The notes: generated by a model from the letters alone, not told the origin. 64,000 bases of DNA from RI-231 sp041394905 (GCA_041394905.1 JAWKHJ010000018.1:70359-134358); one strand, 5' to 3'. Shown: positions 9,481 to 19,331, counted from the first letter of the stretch. Numbers and translations are program-made.

Positions 9481-11262
9481 ATGTCTTTTCGCGCCCTCAG
9501 CCTACTCGTCGCACTCGCGGCGCCCCTGCTCGCCATGCCGCCTATCCGCTATACCGTCCGTTTCCCCGCCCCGCAAACCCAGACCTTCGAAGTCGAAGCT
9601 GTCTTCTCCGTCGAGGGCGTGGACGAAGCGACCTTGATGATGGCCGTTTGGACACCCGGGTCCTACCTCTTACGCGAGTACTCCGGAAAGGTCGAGAGCC
9701 TGAGCGTCTCCTCGGGTCAGCCCGTCGAAAAGATCGCGAAGAACCGTTGGCGTATCGCCACCCAAGGCGCGAGCGAGGTCCGCGTCGTCTACCGTTTGTA
9801 TGCGCGCGAGATGTCGGTACGCACCAACTGGGTCGAAAAAGACTTTGCCATCCTGATTGGCGCTGGAACCTTCCTGACGCTCGTCGATCCGGCGACCGAT
9901 CGCCCCGTCAAAACCGAGCATCACGTCCAGCTCGAACCGCCATCTAGTTGGCCACGCTCAGCCAGCGGTATGCGCTCAGGCGACGCGCCGCATTCCTTCG
10001 TTGCCCAGGACTTCGACGAGCTCGTTGATTCGCCCATCCTGGCCGGAGACCTCGCCGTCTACCCCTACGAAGTCGACGGCAAGCCGCATGAGCTGGTCAA
10101 CCTCGGCGAAGGCGGTGTGTTTGACGGGGCCCGCGCTGCAGCCGACTCCCAGACGCTCACCCGCGCGCAGGTCGACTTCTGGGGCGGAGCGCCTTATCCG
10201 CGCTACAGCATGCTCAACGCCATCACCGAGTCCGGCGGCGGCCTCGAGCACAAGAACTCCGCGCTGTTGATGTCGAAGCGCTTTGCCACGAGCACGCGCA
10301 AGGACTACGTACGCTGGCTCAAACTCTTCAGCCACGAGTTCTTTCACGCCTGGAACGGCAAGCGCCTGCGTCCGGCCGAGCTTGGGCCTTTCGACTACGA
10401 GCACGAAAATTACACCACCGGCCTCTGGGTTGTCGAGGGGCTCACGTCGTATTACGAGTCCGTACTGCTCGCCCGCGCAGGTTTGATTGACGAAGCAACC
10501 TTCCTCGAACAGCTCTCGGAAGACATCGAGAACCTGCAAGGCACGCCCGGCCGCGAAGTCGACACCGCCGCCGCCGCCTCATTCGACGCCTGGGTCAAGC
10601 TCTATCGCCGTGACGAAGGCTCGCCCAACCGCAGCGTCAGCTACTACGTCAAAGGGGCCGTGGTCGGCATGCTGCTCGACGCCGAAATCCGCTCCGCCAC
10701 CAACGGCAAGAGCAGCCTCGACGACGTCCTGCGCGCCGCCTTCGCGCGCTATGCCGGCGAGACCGGCTACACTGGCGCTCAATTTCGGGGCCTTGTATCG
10801 GAGACCGCTGGAATCGACCTCGCCCCTTGGCTCGAACGTGCGCTCGACGGGACCAGCGAGCTTGACTACTCGATATTCCTCACTTGGTTCGGCCTGCGCT
10901 TCACACCGCCCAAGGCCGAGGGAGACGAGCCCGCCGCATGGCTCGGCGCCAATACCGCCGTCCGCGAAGGCCGCCTGTTCATCACGGAAGTCCGCCGAGG
11001 AACCCCCGCCTTCGGCGCCGGGCTCAACGTCGACGACGAAATTGTCGGCATCAACGGCTTCCGCGTCGCACCCTCCGCCCTCGACGATCGCCTCGCGCAC
11101 TACCGCCCTGGCGACAAGCTCGAAATCCTCATCTCGCGCCGTGAGAAGCTCGAAACCATCGCCATCACCGCAACCGCAAAGCCGAGTGAGAGCTGGAAGC
11201 TCGAAGTCGACCCCGCCGCGCCCGAGATGACCACAGCCCGACGCGCTGCTTGGCTGCAATAA
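9481..11262 (+). CDS. Secreted M61-family glycyl aminopeptidase with PDZ domain
   Basis: 593 residues with a signal peptide (LSLLVALAAPLLAMPP). An N-terminal beta-domain (YTVRFPAPQTQTFEVEAVF) precedes the gluzincin catalytic domain: HEFFHAWNGKRLRP at about 285-298 supplies HExxH, and the downstream Glu is in WVVEGLTSYYE. A C-terminal PDZ domain spans roughly 485-570 (RRGTPAFGAGLNVDDEIVGING). This is the standard M61 architecture and length. It is likely a periplasmic or secreted peptidase, and sits just before an S9 peptidase, making a peptide-degradation pair. Confidence 0.92.
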   Translation: MSFRALSLLVALAAPLLAMPPIRYTVRFPAPQTQTFEVEAVFSVEGVDEATLMMAVWTPGSYLLREYSGKVESLSVSSGQPVEKIAKNRWRIATQGASEVRVVYRLYAREMSVRTNWVEKDFAILIGAGTFLTLVDPATDRPVKTEHHVQLEPPSSWPRSASGMRSGDAPHSFVAQDFDELVDSPILAGDLAVYPYEVDGKPHELVNLGEGGVFDGARAAADSQTLTRAQVDFWGGAPYPRYSMLNAITESGGGLEHKNSALLMSKRFATSTRKDYVRWLKLFSHEFFHAWNGKRLRPAELGPFDYEHENYTTGLWVVEGLTSYYESVLLARAGLIDEATFLEQLSEDIENLQGTPGREVDTAAAASFDAWVKLYRRDEGSPNRSVSYYVKGAVVGMLLDAEIRSATNGKSSLDDVLRAAFARYAGETGYTGAQFRGLVSETAGIDLAPWLERALDGTSELDYSIFLTWFGLRFTPPKAEGDEPAAWLGANTAVREGRLFITEVRRGTPAFGAGLNVDDEIVGINGFRVAPSALDDRLAHYRPGDKLEILISRREKLETIAITATAKPSESWKLEVDPAAPEMTTARRAAWLQ

Positions 11263-11293
11263 ACCGCCGCGCGCCTTTGACATAATCCCGCTC

Positions 11294-13312
11294 GTGCTCG
11301 CCCGCGCCGTCTGCGTCCTCGCCGCATGCTCCTACCTGCATGCCGCGAGCCCGTGGACGCCCGAAGACGTGGCCCGCCTGCGCACCGTCGCCGAAGTCGC
11401 TATCGCACCCGGCGGCCAGCGAATCGCCTACGTGCTCAACGTCCCACGTAAGCTCTTTGCCGAGAAAGACGGCCCGGCTTGGCAGGAACTCCACGTTGTC
11501 GACCGCGAAGGCCGGTCGCGCCCGTTCCTCACCGGCGAAGTCAACGTCTCCTCCATCGCCTGGACGCCCGACGGGGAACGCATCTCCTTCCTTGCCAAAC
11601 GCAATGGCGACCGCGAAACCGCGCTCTACGTCATCCCGCTCGCCGGCGGCGAAGCGCGCCCCGCCGTCCGCCGGGAAACATCCATCGGCCACTACGCCTG
11701 GAGTCCCGACGGCAAGCGCCTCGCCTTCACCGCCCAGCGCCCTAAGAGCAAAGAACAGCACGAGCTCGAAGCAGACGGCTTCACGCAAGAAGTCTTCGAG
11801 GAAGACCAGCGCCCCGATGAAGTTTGGATCACCCCCCTCGACGCTGACGGGCTTTCTCTCGAGCCGAAGAAGATCGAACTCTCTGGCTCCGCCTCCGCCA
11901 TCGAGTGGCGCCCCGACTCCCAGCGCCTCGCTGTCGTCGTCACGCCCACCCCGACGATCGACGACCAATACATGAATCGCCGTATCGTCGTGCTCGACCC
12001 AGCGAATGGTGAGATTCATGGCGGCTACCAGCCGCCCGGCAAAATGGGCGCTTTTCGTTGGAGCCCGGACGGCGCGCGCATCGCCGTCGTTTCCACATTG
12101 GACCGCAGTGATCCCGCCGCCGGCCGCATCGTCGTCAGCAACCTGCGTGGTCAGGACGTCACCACCTTGCTCGCCGGGTACCCCGGTCACGTCCAGTCGC
12201 TCGAGTGGGCCGACAATCACCGCATCAACTTTCTCGCGGGCGAAGGCGTACAATCCGTCCTCGCTTCCATCGGGCTCGACGGCGAGGACGTGCGAACCCG
12301 TATCGGTGTTTCCGATAGCAAAGTCTTTTTAGCGGCCAGCCGCGCCGACAATGGCTCGCTCGCCCTCATCGGTGAATCGCCTAGCCACCCGGCGGAGGTC
12401 TTTCTGCTCGAAAAGGAAGGCTCCGGCCCGCCCCGCAGGCTGACGGACTCGAATCCCTGGACGCGGGAAAAGTCCTTTGCGAAGCAAGAGACCGTGCGCT
12501 TTCGAGCGCGCGACGGCCTCCTGATTGAAGGCATCTTGATTCGTCCGCTCGAAGAGCAATCCGGCAAGCGCTACCCGCTCATTCTCTACGTCCACGGCGG
12601 GCCGGAATCGCACGAGAGCAACGGTTGGTTGACTAGCTATCTCGAACCAGGACAAGTCGCCGCAGCCGAGGGCTTCGCCGTCTTCTACCCCAACTACCGC
12701 GCCTCCACCGGACGCGGGGTCGAGTTTTCCAAGCTCGACCACGCCGACCCCGCCGGACGAGAGTTCAACGATCTGGTGGATGCCGCTGATTACCTCGCCT
12801 CGACCGGTCTGGTCGACCCAGAGAAAATCGGCGTTACCGGCGCCTCCTATGGCGGTTATGCGACGGCCTGGGCGTCCACGGCGCTCACCGAGCACTTCGC
12901 TGCAGGCGTGATGTTTGTCGGCATCAGCGATCAAGTTTCTCTCGCTGGAACCACCGAAATCCCCAACGAGATGTTCGAAGTCCACAATCGCCGCCGCCCA
13001 TGGGAAGACTGGAGACTCTTTCTCGAGCGCAGTCCCGTCTACCACGCCGCCCAATCGCGCACCCCGCTACTCATCCTGCACGGTAAGGACGACCCCCGCG
13101 TACCACCCAGCCAGTCGATGGAGCTCTTTCGTGCTCTTGAAAGCGTCGGCAACGCGCCCGTCCGCTTGGTGCTCTACCCAGGCGAGCAGCATGGAAACAA
13201 GCGCGCCGCTTCGCGCTACGACTACAACCTGCGCATGTTGCGCTGGTTCAAGCACTACCTCAAAGGCCCCGGCGGCGATCCGCCCCCATACAGGCTGCCC
13301 GTCACCCGTTGA
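11294..13312 (+). CDS. Secreted S9-family prolyl oligopeptidase
   Basis: 672 residues starting with GTG at 11294, directly followed by a signal peptide (LARAVCVLAACSYLHAAS). Residues ~30-390 form a TolB/PD40-like beta-propeller (SIAWTPDGERISFLAKRNGD, YAWSPDGKRLAFTA, FRWSPDGARIAVV). The alpha/beta hydrolase domain carries the nucleophile in GASYGGYAT (Ser about 518), Asp in HGKDDPRVPP (about 600) and His in GEQHGN (about 633). It probably removes dipeptides or cleaves after specific residues in peptides outside the cytoplasm. The stop overlaps the convergent sulfatase gene by 11 bp. Confidence 0.93.
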   Translation: MLARAVCVLAACSYLHAASPWTPEDVARLRTVAEVAIAPGGQRIAYVLNVPRKLFAEKDGPAWQELHVVDREGRSRPFLTGEVNVSSIAWTPDGERISFLAKRNGDRETALYVIPLAGGEARPAVRRETSIGHYAWSPDGKRLAFTAQRPKSKEQHELEADGFTQEVFEEDQRPDEVWITPLDADGLSLEPKKIELSGSASAIEWRPDSQRLAVVVTPTPTIDDQYMNRRIVVLDPANGEIHGGYQPPGKMGAFRWSPDGARIAVVSTLDRSDPAAGRIVVSNLRGQDVTTLLAGYPGHVQSLEWADNHRINFLAGEGVQSVLASIGLDGEDVRTRIGVSDSKVFLAASRADNGSLALIGESPSHPAEVFLLEKEGSGPPRRLTDSNPWTREKSFAKQETVRFRARDGLLIEGILIRPLEEQSGKRYPLILYVHGGPESHESNGWLTSYLEPGQVAAAEGFAVFYPNYRASTGRGVEFSKLDHADPAGREFNDLVDAADYLASTGLVDPEKIGVTGASYGGYATAWASTALTEHFAAGVMFVGISDQVSLAGTTEIPNEMFEVHNRRRPWEDWRLFLERSPVYHAAQSRTPLLILHGKDDPRVPPSQSMELFRALESVGNAPVRLVLYPGEQHGNKRAASRYDYNLRMLRWFKHYLKGPGGDPPPYRLPVTR

Positions 13313-14648
13313 CAGGTCGCCCCTTTTCCGTCCGTTCAAACCACGCCACGTCTGTCGTGCGGCGAGCGTGCTCATCCAACCGTCCCAGCAGTTCCTTCTC
13401 TTCGGGCAGCCCCTTTCCAGCCAGGTTCTCTCGCTCGTTTGGATCTTTGTCCAGGTCGTAAAGTTCGCGCCCGCCGCGCAGGTACTCGGCAAGCTTCCAG
13501 CGTTTTGTCCGTACGATGCGCGCCGGGTTCGCCCAGCGCTGCTTCGAGTGGTACTCGGCGAACATCTCCTCTCGTCCCAACGGCTTGCCCTCGAGGGCCG
13601 GACGCAGGCTTGCTCCGTCCGCGCCTTCGAGCTCGACGCCCGCCAACTCGCACAGAGTCGGCAACAGGTCCACTTGCGAGACCAACTCGTCCGAGACTAG
13701 CGCCTGTCCATAGTGAGCCGGCCATGTGAGCACCAGCGGAATATTCAGAACCTCTTCATAGAAGAATGGCCCCTTGAACGGCAGTCCATGCGCGCCTAGC
13801 CCGTCGCCGTGGTCAGACGTATAGGCAATGACGGTATCCGAAACGCGATCTCCCAAGGAGTCGAGCACGACGCCGAGGTTACGATCCGCATCTTCGATCA
13901 AGTCGTAGTAGAAACTGCGGTAGCGTTGCCAGTCCTTCGAGTCGTAGCCGATTACGGGCTGCCCCTGGTCCTGCTCGCGGTAGGCCCGTTGCGGTTCGGG
14001 CCGTTCGGCCAGATCCTCCGCCCCACTCGCGGGCGCGGGCGTCCCTGGCCTAACCGGCATTTGCTCGTCTCGGGCCTCCGCCTCGGCTCGCGCGCGCGGA
14101 AAGTCATAGACATCATGCGGCTGGATGAGCGACACCACCGCCATCCAGGGACGTTCCCGTGCTTCGATCCACTGCGCGGCCGCCGCGGCTACTCCAGCAT
14201 CTCCGGGCGAATCGCCACGCTCACGAAACGCGTCATACCCGAACGCTTTCGCGTCCACATTGCGGCCTTCGCTCAAGTGCCACTTGCCGAAGTAGCCCGT
14301 CTCGTAGCCGGCGTTCCGAAAGACACTTCCAATGCTGGGAATTTTCGGATCGAGTGGACTGGCGCCCTCAGCGCCGATATTCGCGACCACGCCCGTGCGG
14401 TGCGGCCAGCGGCCGGTCCACAGAGCGCCTCGCGCAGGCGAGCATTGCGGCGTAGCGCACCAGGCGCGAGTGAAGCGCACGCCTCGGCGCTCCAAGCGTT
14501 CGCGGTTTGGCAGCCGCAGCAATTCTCTGGGGACGCGTTCCGACTCCTGATCGGAGAGAAAGACCAAGACGTTCGGCCGCCTCGTTGTCTGCGCGCTCAG
14601 CGCTCCCGCAAGGCCGAGCGTGGCCAGAAATGTTCTTCGATCCAACAT
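13302..14648 (-). CDS. Tat-exported Cys-type sulfatase
   Basis: 448 residues. The N-terminus LDRRTFLATLGLAGALSAQ is a twin-arginine signal. The sulfatase core shows metal ligand SD near 33 and the formylglycine motif C-S-P-A-R at residues 69-73 with GALWTGR following, then GKWHLSEGRN, and DHGDGLGAHG with the second metal cluster. Needs a formylglycine-generating enzyme elsewhere. ATG at 14648 is chosen because the Tat motif follows at once; longer in-frame starts upstream encode unlikely sequence. Sulfatases in soil Acidobacteria act on sulfated polysaccharides or choline sulfate; the substrate here is unknown. A Gfo/Idh dehydrogenase follows nearby on the same strand. Confidence 0.9.
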   Translation of the reverse strand: MLDRRTFLATLGLAGALSAQTTRRPNVLVFLSDQESERVPRELLRLPNRERLERRGVRFTRAWCATPQCSPARGALWTGRWPHRTGVVANIGAEGASPLDPKIPSIGSVFRNAGYETGYFGKWHLSEGRNVDAKAFGYDAFRERGDSPGDAGVAAAAAQWIEARERPWMAVVSLIQPHDVYDFPRARAEAEARDEQMPVRPGTPAPASGAEDLAERPEPQRAYREQDQGQPVIGYDSKDWQRYRSFYYDLIEDADRNLGVVLDSLGDRVSDTVIAYTSDHGDGLGAHGLPFKGPFFYEEVLNIPLVLTWPAHYGQALVSDELVSQVDLLPTLCELAGVELEGADGASLRPALEGKPLGREEMFAEYHSKQRWANPARIVRTKRWKLAEYLRGGRELYDLDKDPNERENLAGKGLPEEKELLGRLDEHARRTTDVAWFERTEKGRPVNG

Positions 14649-14790
14649 GTTCGCGCCTCGTGATCGTAGCGCGTTCCTAGCAGCTAGGAGAATCCCTATA
14701 AGTAAGACGCCCCACCAGTTTGGTACCCCCGGGCCATATACAGACCGGTACGGGCTGTGGCCCACTTGAAGTCGGAACAGAGCAACCGAC

Positions 14791-15258
14791 ATGGCCAATC
14801 TCGACCACGAAATACATCATCCCATCCGCGTCGCCATTGCCGACGACCACGCGGTATTCCTCGAAGGTATTGCCACGCTGCTTTCACTCGAAGACGACAT
14901 GAAGATCGTCGCCACCGCCACCAACGGCCTGGAAGCGATCGAGGCGTTCGACGCCGTCCGGCCGGACGTTCTGCTGCTGGATTTGCGCATGCCCGGGCTC
15001 GACGGCCTGAGCGCATTGCGCGAGCTCTCACGCCGCGACAGTCCCACCAAGATCATCATCTTGACCGCGTCCGAAGACCAAATCGAATACGTGCAAGCGA
15101 TCTCCGACGGAGCCGCGGGCGTCATGCTCAAGGGTTCCGCCGTCGACATGCTGCCGCACTGTATCCGCTCGGTCTGCAAAGGCGAGATGTGGCTCGACAA
15201 CGAAGCCCTGCCCCTGCCGGCCGACATGGAAGAGATGTCACCGATCGTTGCGACCTAG
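14791..15258 (+). CDS. Single-domain response regulator (receiver only)
   Basis: 155 residues with one receiver domain: VAIADDHAVFLEGIA (acidic pair near residues 18-19), phospho-acceptor in VLLLDLRMPGLDG (about Asp63), ILTASEDQIEY and the Lys in VMLKGSAVDM. The sequence style is NarL/FixJ, but after about residue 130 there is only a short acidic tail (LPLPADMEEMSPIVAT), with no HTH. It therefore probably signals by protein contact or phosphotransfer. No kinase is adjacent. It is divergent from the sulfatase and its stop overlaps that of the convergent Gfo/Idh gene by 4 bp. Confidence 0.85.
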   Translation: MANLDHEIHHPIRVAIADDHAVFLEGIATLLSLEDDMKIVATATNGLEAIEAFDAVRPDVLLLDLRMPGLDGLSALRELSRRDSPTKIIILTASEDQIEYVQAISDGAAGVMLKGSAVDMLPHCIRSVCKGEMWLDNEALPLPADMEEMSPIVAT

Positions 15259-16595
15259 CCTCGCGGCCGCCGCGGTTCCTCGTGGTTGAGCCCGTCACCT
15301 TCGTAGGCGGGCCGATGCACCTCGGCGCGCACCACTTTCTCGCGGCCTGCATCCCAAGAGAGCTGCCGGCCTTCGCGATAAGAATCGACGCCAAGCTTGA
15401 TCGCCGTCATCACCCGATAGCCGAACTCCGCGTCAAAGACCGGCTGCTTGCGGCTGCGCACCGAGGCGAGGAAGTTGTCGATGTGATCGGCGGAGACATC
15501 CTGCTGATCGACCTCGATCACTAGCCGGTCCGACTTGCCGGTCGCCTGCTCGAACTTCTTGCGGAACTGCCACTCCGGCGTCACGATGACGGCGCCGTTG
15601 TCGAACGTGATGGTGGCCTCGTGCCCATAAACAACCGTAGGCAGATACTGCACGGCCGCGGCGTTGCCCATGGAAGAACCAAGCATTGCGAACCAATCTT
15701 TGTACTCGACCGTCGTCGAGTAGGTGTCCGGCACTTCGCGGTCCTTGTGGACGTAGATGCCGCCGTGTGCGCCCACCACGGTCGGAAAGTCGATTCCGGC
15801 CATCATGGCCAGCGGCGCCAGACGGTGGTAGAACAGATCGGTCGCAATGCCGCCCGAGTAGTCCCAATATTTGCGCCAGCGGAAGTAGCGGTCCGCGCTG
15901 AACGGGCGCTTGGAGGCGGAGCCTAGAAAGGCCTTCCAATCGATGTTCTCCGGCGTGCCCTCTTCGTCGATGTGGTAGTTCCACTCACCATAGACGGAGT
16001 TACGCGAGTAGGTGTTCTGAGCCCAGAGCACTTTGCCGATCCAGCCCTTCTCGATGACCTCGCGCGCACGGTGGTATCGCAGGTCGGAGGTGTGCTGGCT
16101 GCCGACCTGGAGCACACGCCCGGTGCGCTTGACCTCTTCGGCCAAATCCGCCGCCTCGGCGATCTCGAGCGTCATCGGCTTTTCGAGATAAACGTCCTTG
16201 CCGGCGCGCATGGCGTCAGTGGCCATCGGCGCATGCCAGTGGTCGGGCGTGGCGATCCACACGGCGTCGATGTCCGGACGCGCAAGCAGTTCGCGGTAGT
16301 CGTGATGGCGATCCTTGTCGCCCAACCCCATCCGCTCGGCGCCCTCGGCCAAGCGCTTGGTGTAGATGTCGCTGACGGCGACGACCTCGATGTCGCCCTT
16401 CTCTTCGATGCGCGCTGCGAGTTGGCGCTGGTGTCCACGACCCTTGTTGCCCAGGCCGATCATCCCGATGCGGATGCGGTCGTTCGCCCCCACCACGCGG
16501 GCAGGCTTCGCGGCGGCGCCCAGCTTGGAGACGGCGGCGAGCCCTGCAGCGGCTTGCGAGAGGAAAAGACGGCGGGAAGCTCCAGATTCGGTCAT
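15255..16595 (-). CDS. Tat-exported Gfo/Idh/MocA-family dehydrogenase
   Basis: 446 residues. The N-terminus ASRRLFLSQAAAGLAAVSKL is a twin-arginine signal peptide. A Rossmann domain follows (IGMIGLGNKGRGH), then the family motif EKPMTLEIAEA (catalytic Lys of EKP) and a C-terminal substrate domain with WRKYWDYSGGIATDLFYH. Exported members are common in Acidobacteria and Planctomycetes and act on sugars or glycosides with tightly bound NAD. ATG at 16595 places the twin Arg eight residues in. It may act with the sulfatase 600 bp away on polysaccharide-derived sugars (inference). Confidence 0.9.
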   Translation of the reverse strand: MTESGASRRLFLSQAAAGLAAVSKLGAAAKPARVVGANDRIRIGMIGLGNKGRGHQRQLAARIEEKGDIEVVAVSDIYTKRLAEGAERMGLGDKDRHHDYRELLARPDIDAVWIATPDHWHAPMATDAMRAGKDVYLEKPMTLEIAEAADLAEEVKRTGRVLQVGSQHTSDLRYHRAREVIEKGWIGKVLWAQNTYSRNSVYGEWNYHIDEEGTPENIDWKAFLGSASKRPFSADRYFRWRKYWDYSGGIATDLFYHRLAPLAMMAGIDFPTVVGAHGGIYVHKDREVPDTYSTTVEYKDWFAMLGSSMGNAAAVQYLPTVVYGHEATITFDNGAVIVTPEWQFRKKFEQATGKSDRLVIEVDQQDVSADHIDNFLASVRSRKQPVFDAEFGYRVMTAIKLGVDSYREGRQLSWDAGREKVVRAEVHRPAYEGDGLNHEEPRRPRG

Positions 16596-16630
16596 GCCAC
16601 CGATGAGGGTACCGGGCCCCGTCGCCGGAG

Positions 16631-17377
16631 TCAACGCAGCTCGAAGTCGGCAATCAGAGGCAAATGGTCGCTCGCCACCTTGGAGACGGGCAGCTTGCAG
16701 GTGTAGGCCCAAGTCGCTTGGATGCTGCCGCGGTGGTAGATGCGGTCCAGCCCCCCTTGCGGCGAAAACGACGGGTAAGTGCGTAAAGTCTCATCCGGCT
16801 CGTCTTCGCGCTCGCAGCCGCATCCAAAGTCGAGAATCTCGCGAAAGACGGGGTGCAATAAATAACGCCAGTCGTTGAAATCCCCGCCCACGATGCAGGC
16901 TTGCTTCGCGTCGAGCGGAGCGAACTCCTCCGAGCGGACGAGCGTGCCGATCTGCCGTGCGCGTTCCCGCGCCGAGAGCCCCAAGTGCAGGTTGAACACC
17001 TCGAGCCGGTGCGGATGGCCGGCCACTTTCTCGGCTTCGATCGTCGTGTGCTGACAGCCCCGCCGCTTACGCGTATCGACAGTGAGGTCGATGTTGCGCT
17101 CGCGCAGGATGGGATAGCGGCTCAGCGTGGCGTTGCCGTAGCGGCCCTTGCGCAGCGCGACGTTGAAGCCGGCGGCGATGTGCGGATAGTTGAGCTCCTT
17201 GGCGAGCTCGTTGCCCAAGTGCAGTCCCTTCGACCGCGGTGCGCCGTCGTCAACTTCCTGCAGCAAGACCACATCCGGGTTGTGATGGTCGATGATGCGC
17301 GCAACACGGTCCAGCCGGAAACGACGGTCGACGCCGATCGCCCGGTGCATGTTGTAGGTCATCAGCCGAATGCGCAA
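16631..17377 (-). CDS. Endonuclease/exonuclease/phosphatase family protein
   Basis: 248 residues with the EEP fold motifs: LMTYNMHRAIGVD (metal-binding Asn), VVLLQEVDD (Glu), VFNLHLGLSARERARQ, IVGGDFNDW (Asp/Asn pair) and SDHLPLIADFEL at the end. No signal peptide, so cytoplasmic. Such proteins cleave phosphodiesters in nucleic acids, phospholipids or other substrates; those starting MRIRLMTYNMH next to cardiolipin synthase genes are often lipid-linked, but no such neighbour is here. It is divergent from lctP. Confidence 0.88.
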   Translation of the reverse strand: MRIRLMTYNMHRAIGVDRRFRLDRVARIIDHHNPDVVLLQEVDDGAPRSKGLHLGNELAKELNYPHIAAGFNVALRKGRYGNATLSRYPILRERNIDLTVDTRKRRGCQHTTIEAEKVAGHPHRLEVFNLHLGLSARERARQIGTLVRSEEFAPLDAKQACIVGGDFNDWRYLLHPVFREILDFGCGCEREDEPDETLRTYPSFSPQGGLDRIYHRGSIQATWAYTCKLPVSKVASDHLPLIADFELR

Positions 17378-17436
17378 AAAGTTATGTCGATCTCGCGTGA
17401 GACCGCTCTAATTCGCAAGGTAGCACGGGGCGCGCC

Positions 17437-17466
17437 TTGACATTGACAAAGCCCGGGCCCTACTCT
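17437..17466 (+). promoter_or_regulatory. Predicted sigma-70-type promoter of the lactate permease gene
   Basis: A consensus -35 TTGACA (17437-17442), 18 bp spacer and -10 TACTCT (17461-17466) lie about 30 bp before the lctP start. A second TTGACA directly follows the first. Confidence 0.5.
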
Positions 17467-17498
17467 CTCGTTTCCCCCGTAGGAGTCGAACCCAAGCC

Positions 17499-19184
17499 AT
17501 GGAAGCCACCGGATTGAACGCCCTTGTCGCGGTTCTGCCGATTCTCGCCGTCATGTTCTTTCTGGTGGTGTTGCGCTGGCCGGCCACACGCGCCATGCCG
17601 GTGGCCTACGCCATGACGCTGACGTTCGCGCTCGCGTTCTGGAAAGTCCCCTTCGTTCACGCCATGGCCGCCAGCCTGCGCGGCGTGGTCATTGCGCTGA
17701 CGTTGCTCTATATCATTTTCGGCGCAATCGTCCTGCTCTTTACGTTGAAAGAAAGCGGAGCGGCGGCCACTATCCGGCGCGGCTTCATGGACGTCTCCCG
17801 CGACCGCAGGGTGCAGACGGTCATCGTGGCTTGGCTGTTCGGCTCGTTCATCGAGGGCGCTTCGGGCTTCGGAACTCCGGCGGCCGTGGCGGGGCCGCTG
17901 CTGCTCGCGTTGGGCTTCCCGGCGTTAGCCGCGGTCATGGTGTGCTTGATCATCCAGTCGACGCCGGTGAGCTTCGGCGCCGTCGGGACGCCCATCATGG
18001 TCGGCATGCGCGAGTCGCTCAACGTGGACCAGGTGTTCAACGCGATCGAAGCGGCGGGGATGACGTATGACCAGTTCATCTACCAGATCGGCGTCTTCAC
18101 GGCGATCCCGCACGCGCTCGTCGGGACGTTCATCCCGCTGATCATCTGCGGCATGTTGACGAAGTTTTTCGGTGCAAACCGCAGCTTCGCCGAGGGTCTC
18201 GCGATCTGGAAGTTCGCGCTGTTCGGCGGCCTGGCGTTCACGGTCCCATACGCCGCGGTCGCGCTGTTCTTGGGTCCGGAGTTTCCGTCGTTGCTCGGCG
18301 CGTTGATCGGGCTCGCCATCGTCGTGCCCGCAGCGCGCGCCAAGCTGTTCCTGCCCAAGGGCGAGCCCTGGGACTTCCCGCCGCGCGCGGAGTGGGACCA
18401 CGACTGGATGGGCGCCTTCTCGGGCGACGTGGGCGAAGAGCGCCACACGATGACGCTGGGCCGCGCCTGGACGCCGTACGTGATGGTCGCGGCCTTGCTG
18501 GTCATCACGCGCCTTCCCTTCCTGCCGTTCAAGGCGTGGCTCTCGGGCGTGCAATTCTCCTTCGACGACATTCTCGGCACGGGCCTCTCGCAAGGAGTAC
18601 AGCCCCTCTACCTGCCCGGCTCGATCTTTCTGCTGGTCTCGCTGCTCACGGTCTGGCTGCACTCGATGACGGGTGAGGAAACCAAGAAAGCCTGGGCGGA
18701 CTCGGCAAAAATGCTCGCCGGCCCGGCCTTCGCCTTGCTCTTCGCGGTAGCGCTGGTGCGCGTGTTCATCGATTCCAACGTCAACTCATCAGGCTTGCAG
18801 TCGATGCCGCTCGAGCTCGCCGAGTGGGTAGCGGCGACAGCGGGCGGCGCATGGCCGTTCTTCGCTGCGATGATCGGCGCGCTGGGAGCATTCGTCGCCG
18901 GCAGCAATACCGTGTCGGACTTGATGTTCAGCCTATTCCAGTACGGGGTGGCCGAGCGCATTGAAGTCCCACGGCTAGTGATTCTGGGGTTGCAGGCGGT
19001 CGGCGGCCGCCGTGGTAACATGATCACCGTACACAACGTGGTCGCTGCCAGCGCAACGGTAGGTCTGGCAGGCAAGGAAGGCCTGCTGATCCGCAGGACG
19101 ATCCAGCCGATGACCTACTACGTCGTTTACGCGGGCTTGTTGGGCCTGTTGTTCGCGTATGTGCTGTTCCCGGATCGCTTTTAG
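17499..19184 (+). CDS. L-lactate permease family transporter
   Basis: 561 residues, about 13 hydrophobic segments, matching LctP/LldP length (~550). Characteristic stretches are FGSFIEGASGFGTPAAVAGPLL, PVSFGAVGTPI and FVAGSNTVSDLMFSLFQ. It imports lactate (or glycolate) with protons through the inner membrane. A glycolate oxidase subunit gene (glcE) lies 29 kb away, so a joint role in 2-hydroxy acid use is possible but not shown. ATG at 17499 has a distant AGGAG. Preceded by a good promoter. Confidence 0.92.
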   Translation: MEATGLNALVAVLPILAVMFFLVVLRWPATRAMPVAYAMTLTFALAFWKVPFVHAMAASLRGVVIALTLLYIIFGAIVLLFTLKESGAAATIRRGFMDVSRDRRVQTVIVAWLFGSFIEGASGFGTPAAVAGPLLLALGFPALAAVMVCLIIQSTPVSFGAVGTPIMVGMRESLNVDQVFNAIEAAGMTYDQFIYQIGVFTAIPHALVGTFIPLIICGMLTKFFGANRSFAEGLAIWKFALFGGLAFTVPYAAVALFLGPEFPSLLGALIGLAIVVPAARAKLFLPKGEPWDFPPRAEWDHDWMGAFSGDVGEERHTMTLGRAWTPYVMVAALLVITRLPFLPFKAWLSGVQFSFDDILGTGLSQGVQPLYLPGSIFLLVSLLTVWLHSMTGEETKKAWADSAKMLAGPAFALLFAVALVRVFIDSNVNSSGLQSMPLELAEWVAATAGGAWPFFAAMIGALGAFVAGSNTVSDLMFSLFQYGVAERIEVPRLVILGLQAVGGRRGNMITVHNVVAASATVGLAGKEGLLIRRTIQPMTYYVVYAGLLGLLFAYVLFPDRF

Positions 19185-19291
19185 CGGCCTGAGACAAGAC
19201 AAGAGAAGACAAAACCCGGACATTTTGACCGATGGAGCCTTAGGCAGGGAATCGACCTGTCTTCATTGTGCTCGCCGCTTCCAAAGAAACC

Positions 19292-19307
19292 CCGCCATTG
19301 CTGGCGG
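19292..19307 (-). terminator. Terminator after the PEP-CTERM gene
   Basis: Stem CCGCCA/TGGCGG with a 4-nt loop; on the minus strand it is followed by GGGTTTCTTT. It lies just downstream of the PEP-CTERM stop. Confidence 0.5.
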
Positions 19308-19331
19308 AGGCTCTGTTTTGGGATGAGGCGC

